Assembly (NCBI GenBank): GCA_016177875.1
Contig: JACOUL010000003.1
Location: 1 to 64,000 of the forward strand
Direction: 5' to 3'
From: Burkholderiales bacterium
Lineage (GTDB): Bacteria > Pseudomonadota > Gammaproteobacteria > Burkholderiales > Burkholderiaceae_D
DNA: 64,000 nucleotides
Shown: one piece after another, positions 49,848 to 58,717 of the stretch
Position numbering within the stretch: the stretch's first letter is position 1
How the letters are laid out: the number at the start of each line of letters is the position of its first letter
Notes under the pieces: model-generated
Database searches by the model: none
What the model was told of the DNA's origin: nothing
What the model saw: the letters and a program-made list of their open reading frames with translations, nothing else
Made by a program: the position numbers and the translations under genes

Positions 49848-50248
49848 ATGCCAAAGAACTCAATTTTGCTTACAAAATTCGGCACGTGCTCAATGATCAA
49901 CTCGATGCCTTGCCGGTCTCGACCACTGAACGTCTAGCTTCTGCCCGCAAAATTGCACTATCTCGCAAAAAAAGCGAGACGCCGATTCATGTTCGCGTTA
50001 CTCGTCGCGTATTTGCAGGTGACGCCGGCAATTTTTTCAACGAGCCTTTGTCATGGTTGGGCCGAGTAGGCGTTGCGACGCCTTTATTGATCGGTGCCCT
50101 GATTTTTGTTGGCTTATATCAGTTTGAGCAACAGCAGCGCATTGCGGAAACAGCGGAAATCGATGCCGCCGTTTTGGCCGACGATTTGCCGCTTTCTGCC
50201 TATCTTGATAAAGGTTTTAACGCCTATTTAGCCAAGCAAGGCGAATAA
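49844..50248 (+). CDS. DUF3619 family membrane protein, candidate anti-sigma factor
   Basis: 134 residues. A basic N-terminal cytoplasmic part (1-72) leads into a single hydrophobic helix (about 75-93, VGVATPLLIGALIFVGLY) and a short acidic periplasmic tail (about 94-134). The N-terminal half contains RKIALSRKK-type basic sequence. This layout, with translational overlap to the sigma gene (49844-49847), is what single-pass anti-sigma factors look like, but no anti-sigma domain is recognised and the family is annotated only as DUF3619. Function by inference only. Confidence 0.82.
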   Translation: MNAKELNFAYKIRHVLNDQLDALPVSTTERLASARKIALSRKKSETPIHVRVTRRVFAGDAGNFFNEPLSWLGRVGVATPLLIGALIFVGLYQFEQQQRIAETAEIDAAVLADDLPLSAYLDKGFNAYLAKQGE

Positions 50249-50250
50249 GC

Positions 50251-51000
50251 ATGACATTCATGCATCATTTTGCAACCGCCCGCATCATGCGGGCGGCATG
50301 TTTTTCGGGCCTGGCATTTCTGTTCGCTAACTGTGCCCTCAGCGCAGACCCGGCGACTTCTCCGCAAAAACCTGCTCCGGCTCAAAAAGCTGCTACGGCT
50401 TCCGTAGCACCGCCTAAATCTGCCGTTTCCGGTCATGCGACATCGAAGACTCCGACGCAGCTTGCAAAGCCTTTATGGGTCGAACTTACCCCCTTACAGC
50501 GGCAAGCTCTGGTACCGCTGGCATCCGAGTGGAACAAAATGGATGCGCTGCGCAAGAAAAAATGGCTGGAACTTGCCGCTCGCTATCCAAAAATGAAGCC
50601 GGATGAACAGCAGCGCATTCAGGAACGCATGCGCGACTGGGCCAAATTAACTCCTGAGCAGCGCCGGCTTGCCCGCGAAAGTTACGTGCGCGCAAAAAAA
50701 CTAGAGCCGAACCAAAAATCTGCTGAATGGCAGCGTTATCAAAATTTGCCGGAAGAACAGAAAAAGAAATTAGCGGCAGAAGCGGAAAAAAAGAAGCATG
50801 TCGCCAACTTGCCTCGTATACCGCACCAGCCGGTAGCAAAGAAAAAACCGGAGCCTTTGCCTGCTGCCCAAGCCACACCGCAAGCAGCGATCCCGCCGGT
50901 CATAGCGCCGGCAGCTACAGCGCCCCCTGTTACTCCTCCGCCGGCGACCGCCCCTGCAACGGTTGAGCCCGAGCCGTCCGATCCAACGTCTGCCAAATAA
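50251..51000 (+). CDS. DUF3106 family exported protein
   Basis: 249 residues, starting 2 bases after the DUF3619 stop. A signal peptide (cleavage near ANCALSA, about residue 28) exports it. The middle (about 70-165) has the family motif series LVPLASEWNKMD, RKKKWLELAARYPKMKPDEQQRIQERMRDWAKLTPEQRR (partly quoted), two related charged helical repeats. The C-terminal third is Pro/Ala-rich low complexity. Such repeats recall periplasmic stress proteins, but the role is not known. Overlaps the RDD frame's upstream extension. Confidence 0.88.
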   Translation: MTFMHHFATARIMRAACFSGLAFLFANCALSADPATSPQKPAPAQKAATASVAPPKSAVSGHATSKTPTQLAKPLWVELTPLQRQALVPLASEWNKMDALRKKKWLELAARYPKMKPDEQQRIQERMRDWAKLTPEQRRLARESYVRAKKLEPNQKSAEWQRYQNLPEEQKKKLAAEAEKKKHVANLPRIPHQPVAKKKPEPLPAAQATPQAAIPPVIAPAATAPPVTPPPATAPATVEPEPSDPTSAK

Positions 51001-51007
51001 CTGCGCT

Positions 51008-51520
51008 TTGAATTTGTCTGCTCCTCCAATAAAACGCCGTTTAGCAAGTATGGTGTATGAAGCCATGCTCTTATTTGGCGTAATCTTTTTCGCCGGCTGG
51101 CTATTTTCTACTTTAGTACAGCAACGGCATGCCTTATATTTGCGCCACGCCATGCAATATTGGCAGTTCTTTGTACTTGGTATTTACTTCGTTTGGTTCT
51201 GGACACACGGCGGTCAAACTTTGCCAATGAAAACTTGGCGCATTCGCTTGGTCACGTCTGCCGGCCTCCCCGTCACGACTCGCCGGGCGATCTGGCGTTA
51301 CTTGTTGGCTTGGCTTTGGTTATTGCCGGGGTTGTTACTTGCTTGGGCCACACATGCTCAGGGATGGATGCTGGTTCTTATTCCAACGATCAATTTAGCG
51401 CTGTGGGCCATGACCGCCTGTCTCGATCCGCAACGCCAATTTCTCCATGATCGACTGGCAGGCACGCGACTTATCGAAGTAACGCCTATTCCAGCGAAAC
51501 CAGTCAAGCCGGCAGCATAA
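51008..51520 (+). CDS. RDD family integral membrane protein
   Basis: About 170 residues from TTG 51008; the frame stays open upstream to 50963 and the first ATG is at 51050, so the start is uncertain and no ribosome-binding site decides it. Three or four membrane helices (MLLFGVIFFAGWLFSTLV, HAMQYWQFFVLGIYFVWFW, RYLLAWLWLLPGLLLAWAT and WMLVLIPTINLALWAM). RDD hallmarks are KRRLASMVYEAMLLFGV near the start and TLPMKTWRIRLVT then FLHDRLAGTRLI. Last gene of the sigma module; role in envelope transport or stress is unknown. Confidence 0.87.
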   Translation: MNLSAPPIKRRLASMVYEAMLLFGVIFFAGWLFSTLVQQRHALYLRHAMQYWQFFVLGIYFVWFWTHGGQTLPMKTWRIRLVTSAGLPVTTRRAIWRYLLAWLWLLPGLLLAWATHAQGWMLVLIPTINLALWAMTACLDPQRQFLHDRLAGTRLIEVTPIPAKPVKPAA

Positions 51521-51548
51521 TTAATCTCCTTCGGGAGAGGCATGTCAT

Positions 51549-52478
51549 ATGGTCGAGCGCATCACTCGAATACTCTTGCTTGTACAGCTAAATGCTGCAC
51601 TGGGTATTGCATTTGCAGTGTATTACTTCACTGCGTCCTCGATCGTATCGTCTCTGCTACTCGGCTTGGGTGCCGTGGTGCTGGTACGCCTTGCAATCAA
51701 TGCCAATAATTTTTTTCTTGCCTGGATTTATGGAAGTGAGACGCCGCCTGAGCATCGCCTGAATACTTGGCAGGCGCTTAAGATGTATAGGGAAGAGTTT
51801 GTCTCTAGCATGCTCACCTCATCTTGGCACATGCCGTTTCATGCATTCTCACGTAGGGATATGGCGCTGTCAAAAGCCTTACCGGTCTTGCTGATCCATG
51901 GCTATGGTTGCAACAGTGGTTATTGGTATAGGCTGAGCAAACGTTTGTCCAGCGAAGATATTGGCCATCGTGCGATCGATCTTGAGCCGGTGTTTGGCGG
52001 AATCGATGATTTCGTTCCTTTGATACATGAAGCGGTTGAATCCTACTGCCGCGAAACCGGTCACGAAAAAATTATCATCATCGCCCATAGCATGGGCGGG
52101 CTCGCGGTACGCGCCTATCTTTGCGCACATGGAACAACGCGTGTCGCAAAAGTCATTACCGTGGCAACGCCTCATCACGGCACCGGATTGGCACATTTCG
52201 GCAAGGGAGAAAACAGCAGGCAAATGCACTGGATAGGAAGTGCATCTAAGGGAGCGCCCAGCGACTGGTTATGCCGGCTCAAAGCGAAAGAAAATTCTCG
52301 GCACAGTGCGCTTTTCACATCGTTTTATTCGCATCAGGACAACATCGTCGCCCCCCAAGAGTCATGCTATTTGCCGGGCGCGCGTAATATTGCGATGCAC
52401 GGCATAGGCCATGTCGCCCTAGGAATGAACCGGCAAGTACATGACATCATCGTTCAAGAAATAAGGATGCTATGCTAA
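51549..52478 (+). CDS. Membrane-anchored alpha/beta hydrolase (lipase/esterase type)
   Basis: 309 residues. Two N-terminal hydrophobic segments (about 7-25 and 31-55) anchor it in the membrane. The hydrolase domain begins at VLLIHGYGCNSGYW, has nucleophile Ser in IAHSMGGLAVRAYL (about residue 182) and a C-terminal His in GIGHVALG. This resembles PGAP1/LipA-like esterases. GGGAGAGG precedes ATG 51549. It follows the RDD gene by 28 bases and may be part of the same transcript. Substrate unknown. Confidence 0.87.
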   Translation: MVERITRILLLVQLNAALGIAFAVYYFTASSIVSSLLLGLGAVVLVRLAINANNFFLAWIYGSETPPEHRLNTWQALKMYREEFVSSMLTSSWHMPFHAFSRRDMALSKALPVLLIHGYGCNSGYWYRLSKRLSSEDIGHRAIDLEPVFGGIDDFVPLIHEAVESYCRETGHEKIIIIAHSMGGLAVRAYLCAHGTTRVAKVITVATPHHGTGLAHFGKGENSRQMHWIGSASKGAPSDWLCRLKAKENSRHSALFTSFYSHQDNIVAPQESCYLPGARNIAMHGIGHVALGMNRQVHDIIVQEIRMLC

Positions 52479-52502
52479 TAAGAAATATCGGCAGAATTTA
52501 GA

Positions 52503-53099
52503 ATGAAATCGATTTGCGTCTATTGCGGTTCATCGACGGGAAACAAGGCTTCCTATACCGAAGCGGCACGAGCTCTTGCGAAAGCCATGACCGACGATAA
52601 TATCGCCCTGGTATATGGCGGCGGCAACATAGGTTTGATGGGCATCATTGCCGACGAAGTCATGCGCTTAGGCGGTGAGGTCACCGGCATTATTCCCAAA
52701 GCCCTGCTTGATCGGGAGGTCGGACATCATGGCGTAACGCGCTTGCACATCGTTAAAGATATGCATGAACGCAAAGCATTGATGGCGGATCTCTCGGATG
52801 GCTTTGTCGCCATGCCCGGCGGCATAGGAACACTGGAAGAATTGTTTGAAGCATTCACTTGGCTTCAACTTGGCTTGCACGCCAAACCGATAGGCCTATT
52901 GAATGTTGAGGGATTTTTCGATGGCTTAATTTCCTTCCTCGATCATACGGTGCGCGAAGGATTTCTAAAGCCGCAGCAAGCAGCACTGCTCATGCATGAA
53001 GCCGATTGCGCGATACTGCTGGAGCGTTTCAAACACTTTGTTCCGCCGCTCAAGGAACAAGCATTGGACCAGAGCAGCGCGCAAACGCTGTTGCCCTAA
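52503..53099 (+). CDS. LOG family protein (TIGR00730; cytokinin riboside 5'-monophosphate phosphoribohydrolase-like)
   Basis: 198 residues. Rossmann-like fold with CVYCGSSTGNK at the start, GGGNIGLMG and the diagnostic PGGIGTLEELFEAFTW motif (PGGxGTxxE). Enzymes of the family cleave nucleoside monophosphates to base plus ribose-5-phosphate. It ends overlapping the convergent PLP enzyme gene by 4 bases. Confidence 0.94.
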   Translation: MKSICVYCGSSTGNKASYTEAARALAKAMTDDNIALVYGGGNIGLMGIIADEVMRLGGEVTGIIPKALLDREVGHHGVTRLHIVKDMHERKALMADLSDGFVAMPGGIGTLEELFEAFTWLQLGLHAKPIGLLNVEGFFDGLISFLDHTVREGFLKPQQAALLMHEADCAILLERFKHFVPPLKEQALDQSSAQTLLP

Positions 53100-54340
53100 C
53101 CGCCTGCTAAGGCCTGGCTAAAGTCATCCAATAGATCGTCGGCTTCTTCAATGCCGATCGACACGCGAATCAGAGATTCGGCAATACCCATGCTGGCGCG
53201 GCGCTCCGGCCCCATCTCGTAGAAAATGGTGTGCGCGACAGGGATCACCAATGTGCGCGTATCGCCCAGGTTACTTGCGGGGATCGCCAGTTTCAAACGA
53301 TTCAAATAATCGAAGCAATCGATCCCTTCCTTCAATTCAAAACTGAACAAGCTGCCATAGGCACGGAATAAATCGGTCGCCAAACGATGCTGCGGATGGG
53401 AGGGCAAGCCAGGATAATGCACAGCGGCGACGCGCGAATCAGATTCCAGCATCGTCGCGACTGCGAGGGCGTTGGCACATTCGCGCTCCATGCGCAATGC
53501 CATGGTCTCGGCACCCACGGCGAGATGATGCGCAGCTTCCGGCGCAAGAGAGCCGCCGAAATCGCGTAACGCCTTGGCACGCAATTGGGCCATGCCCCAT
53601 TGCTCTACAGGATACTTCTTATAGCTGTCGTAAATATTCGGGAATTTGCCCCAGTCGTAGATGCCGGTGTCGGTGAGGCTGCCGCCGAGCGCATTGCCGT
53701 GTCCGCCGATCGCCTTGGTCAAGGCATTAACCACCAAGCTTGCGCCGACTTCCTTGGGTAAAAACAGATATGGCGTGGTCATCGTGTTGTCGACCACATA
53801 GATAATGCCGCGTTCTTGGCAGAGCTTACCGATGCGCGCGAGGTCCGCCACTTGCGTGCGCGGATTGGCGATCGTCTCCACAAATACGATGCGCGTCGCC
53901 GGCGTGAGCGCGGCTTCGACGTGTTTTACATCGGTAGCATCGACAAAAGAAACCGCGATGCCCTGCCCATCCACCGTTTGCCACATGCTGTTGGTATTCC
54001 CGAACAGGAAGGCGGACGACACCACATGATCGCCCGCGCGCAGCAGCCCCTGCACAATCGCACCGATGGCTGCCATGCCGGTCGAAAAGCAAATGGTCGA
54101 CAACCCGCCTTCCATGCGCGTGATCTTTTCTTCCAACGCGGAGACGGTGGGATTGCCCTGGCGGCCATAACGATAGCCCGGCTTCTTGCCTTGGAAAACG
54201 GCAGCGAGTTCGCGTGCGTCTTGATACCCGAATGTGACGGATGTATGAATCGGCTTGTGCACGGAACCGTGCTCGATCGGCTTTTGCCGATCGCTATGCA
54301 AAATGGTGGTGGTAAAGCCGTATTTTTTTTGTTCGCTCAT
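53096..54340 (-). CDS. Cystathionine gamma-synthase / O-acyl-homoserine sulfhydrylase family PLP enzyme
   Basis: 414 residues from ATG 54340 (GTG 54346 also in frame; neither has a clear ribosome-binding site). Cys/Met-metabolism PLP fold with YRYGRQGNPTVSALEEKI, STGMAAIGAI and the Schiff-base Lys in NALTKAIGGHGN. The NTMTTPYLF segment holds the PLP-binding Asp just before it. Sits downstream of purF where Burkholderiales often carry metZ, but it does not read like standard MetZ, so the acyl-homoserine substrate and whether it makes homocysteine or cystathionine are open. Confidence 0.88.
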   Translation of the reverse strand: MSEQKKYGFTTTILHSDRQKPIEHGSVHKPIHTSVTFGYQDARELAAVFQGKKPGYRYGRQGNPTVSALEEKITRMEGGLSTICFSTGMAAIGAIVQGLLRAGDHVVSSAFLFGNTNSMWQTVDGQGIAVSFVDATDVKHVEAALTPATRIVFVETIANPRTQVADLARIGKLCQERGIIYVVDNTMTTPYLFLPKEVGASLVVNALTKAIGGHGNALGGSLTDTGIYDWGKFPNIYDSYKKYPVEQWGMAQLRAKALRDFGGSLAPEAAHHLAVGAETMALRMERECANALAVATMLESDSRVAAVHYPGLPSHPQHRLATDLFRAYGSLFSFELKEGIDCFDYLNRLKLAIPASNLGDTRTLVIPVAHTIFYEMGPERRASMGIAESLIRVSIGIEEADDLLDDFSQALAGG

Positions 54341-54364
54341 GAGCACTAGGCAGCTAGGCGGCGC

Positions 54365-55885
54365 TCAATCCACTTGCGCCAAATTCAAATTAAGTTGAGT
54401 GCGTACCGCATCGTCATTTTCCGGCTTTGGATTGTTGCGGGCCAGTTCGATGCGGTCGAGATAATCGCGCGAGATGTCACCCGTGACGTATACGCCGTCG
54501 AAACAGGATGCCTCGAAGCGCTTCAACAACGGATTGACGTCGGAAATCGAGTGTTTCAAAGCGTCGACATCCTGATACACCAAGGCGTCGGCGGTGATCT
54601 CACGGCAAACTTCCTCTTCGGTGCGGCCATGCGCGATCAATTCATTGCGGGTCGGCATATCGATACCATACACGTTCGGATACTTCACCGGCGGCGCGGC
54701 AGATGCAAAAATCACGCGCTTGGCGCCGGAATCTCGCGCCATCTGCACGATCTCGCGACTGGTGGTGCCGCGCACGATTGAATCGTCGACAAGCAAAACA
54801 CTCTTGCCCTTGAATTCCGAGCCGATCGCGTTGAGTTTTTGACGCACCGATTTCTTGCGCTGCGCCTGGCCTGGCATGATGAATGTGCGGCCGATGTAGC
54901 GGTTCTTGATGAAACCTTCGCGGTAATCGAGATTGAGCTTATTCGCCAACTCCATGGCAGCCGGACGCGATGAGTCGGGGATCGGCATGACGACGTCGAT
55001 ATCGCCTGCGCCAAACTGTTTCTTGATTTTTTCCGCGAGGTATTCGCCCATCTTTAAGCGCGTGGCATACACCGAGGCGCCATCGATGACGGAATCCGGA
55101 CGCGCCAAGTAAACGAACTCGAATGCGCAAGGCGTCAAAATCGGATTGTCCGCGCACTGCTGGTTGTACAGCTTGCCGTCCTGATCGATGAAAATCGCTT
55201 CACCCGGCATAACGTCACGCAAGAAGCGGAAGCCCAAACCTTCGAGGGCGACCGACTCGCTGGCGATCACATATTCCGGCCCCTTCTCGGTGTCGACGAA
55301 GCCAATGCACAAAGGACGAATTCCGAACGGATCACGGAATGCCAGCAAACCGTAGCCGGCGATTTGCGCTACCACCGCGTAGGAGCCGCGCACGCGCTTA
55401 TGCAGGATACCCACTGCGCGGAACAACGCGTCGGGATCGAGCGAATAGCCGCTGGTCGCTTCCTGAATCTCGTGCGCCAACACGTTCAGCAATACCTCAG
55501 AGTCGGAATCGGTATTGATATGGCGGCGATCGTTCTTGAACATCTCGATCTTGAGCTGTTCCCAATTGGTCAAATTGCCGTTGTGCGCAAGGATGATGCC
55601 GAAAGGAGCATTGACGTAAAACGGCTGCGCCTCTTCCGCGCTGCTGGCCGAGCCGGCAGTGGGATAACGACACTGGCCGATACCTGCATTTCCCGGCAGC
55701 GAGCGCATATTACGCGTACGAAATACGTCTCGCACCAGGCCGTTCGCCTTGTGCATCGAAAACATATTGCCGTGACTGGTGGCGATGCCCGCCGCGTCCT
55801 GGCCGCGATGCTGCAGAAGCAGCAAGGCGTCATAGATCAGCTGATTGACCGGACTATGGGCTACGACTCCGACTATGCCGCACAT
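54365..55885 (-). CDS. purF: Amidophosphoribosyltransferase
   Basis: 506 residues, E. coli-type without a propeptide. N-terminal nucleophile Cys2 in MCGIVGVV, the glutaminase domain (about 2-240), then the phosphoribosyltransferase domain with PRPP motif VLLVDDSIVRGTT. First committed step of purine synthesis. Lies between cvpA (69 bases upstream) and the PLP enzyme, a conserved order. Confidence 0.97.
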   Translation of the reverse strand: MCGIVGVVAHSPVNQLIYDALLLLQHRGQDAAGIATSHGNMFSMHKANGLVRDVFRTRNMRSLPGNAGIGQCRYPTAGSASSAEEAQPFYVNAPFGIILAHNGNLTNWEQLKIEMFKNDRRHINTDSDSEVLLNVLAHEIQEATSGYSLDPDALFRAVGILHKRVRGSYAVVAQIAGYGLLAFRDPFGIRPLCIGFVDTEKGPEYVIASESVALEGLGFRFLRDVMPGEAIFIDQDGKLYNQQCADNPILTPCAFEFVYLARPDSVIDGASVYATRLKMGEYLAEKIKKQFGAGDIDVVMPIPDSSRPAAMELANKLNLDYREGFIKNRYIGRTFIMPGQAQRKKSVRQKLNAIGSEFKGKSVLLVDDSIVRGTTSREIVQMARDSGAKRVIFASAAPPVKYPNVYGIDMPTRNELIAHGRTEEEVCREITADALVYQDVDALKHSISDVNPLLKRFEASCFDGVYVTGDISRDYLDRIELARNNPKPENDDAVRTQLNLNLAQVD

Positions 55886-55954
55886 GGTGAAATCTCTCTA
55901 AAGTGTTGAGGACAAAGCATCGCTGTAGCTTAACTTGGTTCCACAATAAAACGT

Positions 55955-56443
55955 TCAAAACTTTACATAAGCTGCTATCGTCCCAGGCAGGAACGGCTTG
56001 ATCGTACGTGCCGCGGTTTCGGCGAGCGGGCTGAACAAGGCTTCCTTCCAAAACGGCTGCTTCGGTATCGCGGTCATTCCGCATACCAGCACCGCCGCCA
56101 AGATGATGATCAATCCGCGCGCCAATCCGAACAATCCGCCCAGGCCGCGATCGACCACGCTAATACCGCTATTCTTGATCACCGCATCGACCGCCATGGT
56201 CAACAGCGCCATCAATAATCTTACGCCAATAAACAGGCCGACGAAGGCAACGATCAGGCGCGTCGCATTCCCAGGCAGGGCGTCGGGCAGCAAATTCGCC
56301 AGCTGCTCGCCGTACGCATTGGCGACCACCAATGCGACGATCCAGCCCAACAACGACAGCACTTCCTTGATCAATCCGCGCATGGTACTGATCACGATGG
56401 AACAGATCAGCACGAACAGCACCAGGTAATCGAAGATCGTCAA
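55955..56443 (-). CDS. cvpA: CvpA family membrane protein
   Basis: 162 residues from TTG 56443, which follows the SPOR gene's stop by one base; the start is non-ATG but the sequence MTIFDYLVLFVLICSIVIS fits CvpA. Four membrane helices and conserved RGLIKEVLSLLGWIVALVVAN. Required for colicin V export in E. coli and, more generally, linked to envelope stress; located upstream of purF as in gamma- and betaproteobacteria. Confidence 0.92.
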   Translation of the reverse strand: MTIFDYLVLFVLICSIVISTMRGLIKEVLSLLGWIVALVVANAYGEQLANLLPDALPGNATRLIVAFVGLFIGVRLLMALLTMAVDAVIKNSGISVVDRGLGGLFGLARGLIIILAAVLVCGMTAIPKQPFWKEALFSPLAETAARTIKPFLPGTIAAYVKF

Positions 56444-56444
56444 C

Positions 56445-57329
56445 TCAGGGTCCCACCACCTTGCCGCTGAAACCGAGCTTGACCAGCTTCGCGCTCATCC
56501 TGTCGGCTTCTTCCTTGCTGGCGAATGGGCCGACCCGGATGCGCGTACTTTCTCCGGATGCGGTTGCCACCTTCTGCGTATAGGTTTCGATGCCGGCCGA
56601 TTTCAGCTTGCCGCGCACCTCATTGATCTTTTCCGGTGTTTTCAATGCAGCGACTTGTACCGAATATTTGCCGGACTTTGACTCAGAGGCTTTGGCCGCA
56701 GGTTTCGCAGCAAGCCGGTCTTCCAGGATGGCGCGTGCGCGTTCTTCTTCACCGGATTTACCGGTCGCTTTCGGTTCGCTCTTCGGCGCAGGTTTCACCT
56801 CGGCGATCTTCGGTTCGGCGACCTTAATTTCAACCGCTTTTTGCTCAAGCTTCGCCGGCTTTTGTTCTGCTTTGGCTTCCGGCTTAGCATCGTTTTTTAC
56901 CATCGCCGGCTTATTAGCTTCCGTCGTCTGTGGCTGTTCGACAATCTGTTCGGAATGATCAAGAGCGGCGGAAGCCGCAACCGCACTCGCAGAGGCTGCG
57001 GGAGCCGCACGGCGAATGCCGGATTGAACCAGTTTGTCCTTCGAAGGAATTTGGATTTCGATATCTTCCGATAACGGTTTAGGCTCCGAATCGAAAATCA
57101 TCGGTAAACCAATGATCGCGGCGAGCACTAAGGCGACTGCGCCGATCAAGCGACGACGTGCGCGTTTCTTTTCCGGCAATACCGGATCGACGGGGTCTTC
57201 AGCCGAATTTGCGTTGCGCTTGCTGCGATTGCGGATCGCTTGCGATTCCTCTGCGGCTCGCGACTGAAAATCACCGTTGTCGGCTGCGGCTTCTTGCTTG
57301 TTTGTGCGAAGAAACGGGAACAAGCTCAT
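56445..57329 (-). CDS. SPOR-domain inner-membrane protein (DedD-like)
   Basis: 294 residues. Cytoplasmic Arg/Lys-rich N-terminus, a single membrane helix (RRRLIGAVALVLAAIIGLPMIF, about 58-80), a long Ala/Lys/Pro/Glu-rich periplasmic linker, and a C-terminal SPOR domain (about 217-294, GKYSVQVAALKTPEKINEVRGKL then RIRVGPFASKEEADRM, both partly quoted) that binds denuded septal peptidoglycan. Order folC-SPOR-cvpA-purF matches the dedD context. Confidence 0.92.
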   Translation of the reverse strand: MSLFPFLRTNKQEAAADNGDFQSRAAEESQAIRNRSKRNANSAEDPVDPVLPEKKRARRRLIGAVALVLAAIIGLPMIFDSEPKPLSEDIEIQIPSKDKLVQSGIRRAAPAASASAVAASAALDHSEQIVEQPQTTEANKPAMVKNDAKPEAKAEQKPAKLEQKAVEIKVAEPKIAEVKPAPKSEPKATGKSGEEERARAILEDRLAAKPAAKASESKSGKYSVQVAALKTPEKINEVRGKLKSAGIETYTQKVATASGESTRIRVGPFASKEEADRMSAKLVKLGFSGKVVGP

Positions 57330-57348
57330 GCGATCTATGAAATGGTTT

Positions 57349-58638
57349 TCAGGGTTTTCGCGCTTCCATCACACCAGCGACCGTGAGGAAGGATCCGAAA
57401 ACCACAATTCTATCATTCTCCCCCGCTCGCTTCATCGCATTCGCGAAAGCTTCGGCAGACGTGGCAAAACAGGCAATTGACGAATCGCTTTCCGGCGTAT
57501 TTGGCTTGACGCCCGCATCTTCAAGCTTTTGGCGAATGAGCTGCGAGGAAGCTGCGCGCGGCAATGGGAGATCGGTCAGACACCAATGATCCACCCGGTC
57601 CTTCAAATGGGCAATGACGCCGTCGATATCCTTGTCCTGCATGGCGCCGAACACCGCGTAGGTGTAGGGATGAAACCCCATGTTGTCCAGGTTTTGCGCA
57701 AGCGTCGCCGCGGCGTGCGGATTGTGGGCGACATCGAGAATGATGGTTGGGCGTCCGGGCAGCACTTGAAAACGGCCCGGCCAATCTACCAGTACGAGCC
57801 CATTTCTAACTTCCTGCGCGCCGACCGGCAGGCGCGGGCGCAAAATCTCCAGTGCCGCCAATGCGGCGCAAGCATTGAGCAATTGGTTAGCGCCGCGCAG
57901 TGCCGGATAACCCAGCGCATTACGCCGCTGCGACCGTCCACCGTAATTCCATTGCTGCTTGTCGCCGGAATAATTAAAGTCGCGGCCGAGCAGCCACAAA
58001 TCGGCGCCGATGGACTGCGCATGCTGAATCAAAGATTGCGGCGGCATAGGATCGCTGCAAACTGCCGCTTTACCGGCACGGAAAATGCCCGCCTTCTCAA
58101 ACCCGATTTGTTCGCGCGTGTCGCCGAGGTATTCCTGGTGGTCGATATCGACGCTGGTGACGATGGCTACATCCGCATCGATCACATTGACGGCATCCAA
58201 ACGCCCGCCTAAACCGACTTCCAAGATAACGGCATCCAGTCTGGCATTCGCAAATAAACGCAGAATTGCTAATGTCGTGAATTCGAAATACGTCAACGAG
58301 ACTTCGCCGCGCCTGGCTTCAACCGCTTCAAAATTTTCGATTAAAGCGGCGTCATTGAGTGCTTCACCATTGATACGAGCCCGTTCGTTGAAATGCAGCA
58401 GATGCGGTGAGGTGTACAAGCCGACACGGTAACCGGCCTGCAGCAAAATCGATTCCAGCATGGCGCAAGTCGACCCCTTGCCATTGGTGCCGCCCACGAT
58501 GACGACCGGGCAATCGAAGGCGATGCCGAGCCCGTCCTTGACTTGCGCTACACGCTCCAAGCCCATGTCGATGGCTTTGGGGTGCAGAGATTCAAGACGC
58601 GTGAGCCAATCGGTTAATTTGGGTGACTGCATGTACAT
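57349..58638 (-). CDS. folC: Bifunctional folylpolyglutamate synthase / dihydrofolate synthase
   Basis: 429 residues. P-loop GGTNGKGSTCAMLESIL, then GLYTSPHL, conserved Glu in VGLGGRLDAVNV and the HQEYLGDTREQI region of the Mur-ligase-like fold. Adds glutamate to dihydropteroate and folates. The start (ATG 58638, or 58632) has no obvious ribosome-binding site and lies 26 bases after a strong terminator, so it may use its own promoter within the accD 3' end. Confidence 0.95.
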   Translation of the reverse strand: MYMQSPKLTDWLTRLESLHPKAIDMGLERVAQVKDGLGIAFDCPVVIVGGTNGKGSTCAMLESILLQAGYRVGLYTSPHLLHFNERARINGEALNDAALIENFEAVEARRGEVSLTYFEFTTLAILRLFANARLDAVILEVGLGGRLDAVNVIDADVAIVTSVDIDHQEYLGDTREQIGFEKAGIFRAGKAAVCSDPMPPQSLIQHAQSIGADLWLLGRDFNYSGDKQQWNYGGRSQRRNALGYPALRGANQLLNACAALAALEILRPRLPVGAQEVRNGLVLVDWPGRFQVLPGRPTIILDVAHNPHAAATLAQNLDNMGFHPYTYAVFGAMQDKDIDGVIAHLKDRVDHWCLTDLPLPRAASSQLIRQKLEDAGVKPNTPESDSSIACFATSAEAFANAMKRAGENDRIVVFGSFLTVAGVMEARKP

Positions 58639-58663
58639 AGACGGTAATGGGTATCGATCCGGA

Positions 58664-58696
58664 AATTAAAAAGCCCGAACCAAGGCGGTTCGGGCT
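58664..58696 (-). terminator. Terminator downstream of accD
   Basis: AGCCCGAACC (minus strand, 58696-58687) pairs with GGTTCGGGCT (58681-58672) around a 5-base loop, followed by TTTTTAATTT. Separates accD from folC inside an otherwise continuous gene block. Confidence 0.9.
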
Positions 58697-58717
58697 CTTA
58701 CGGGCAAGCTTGCTTAC

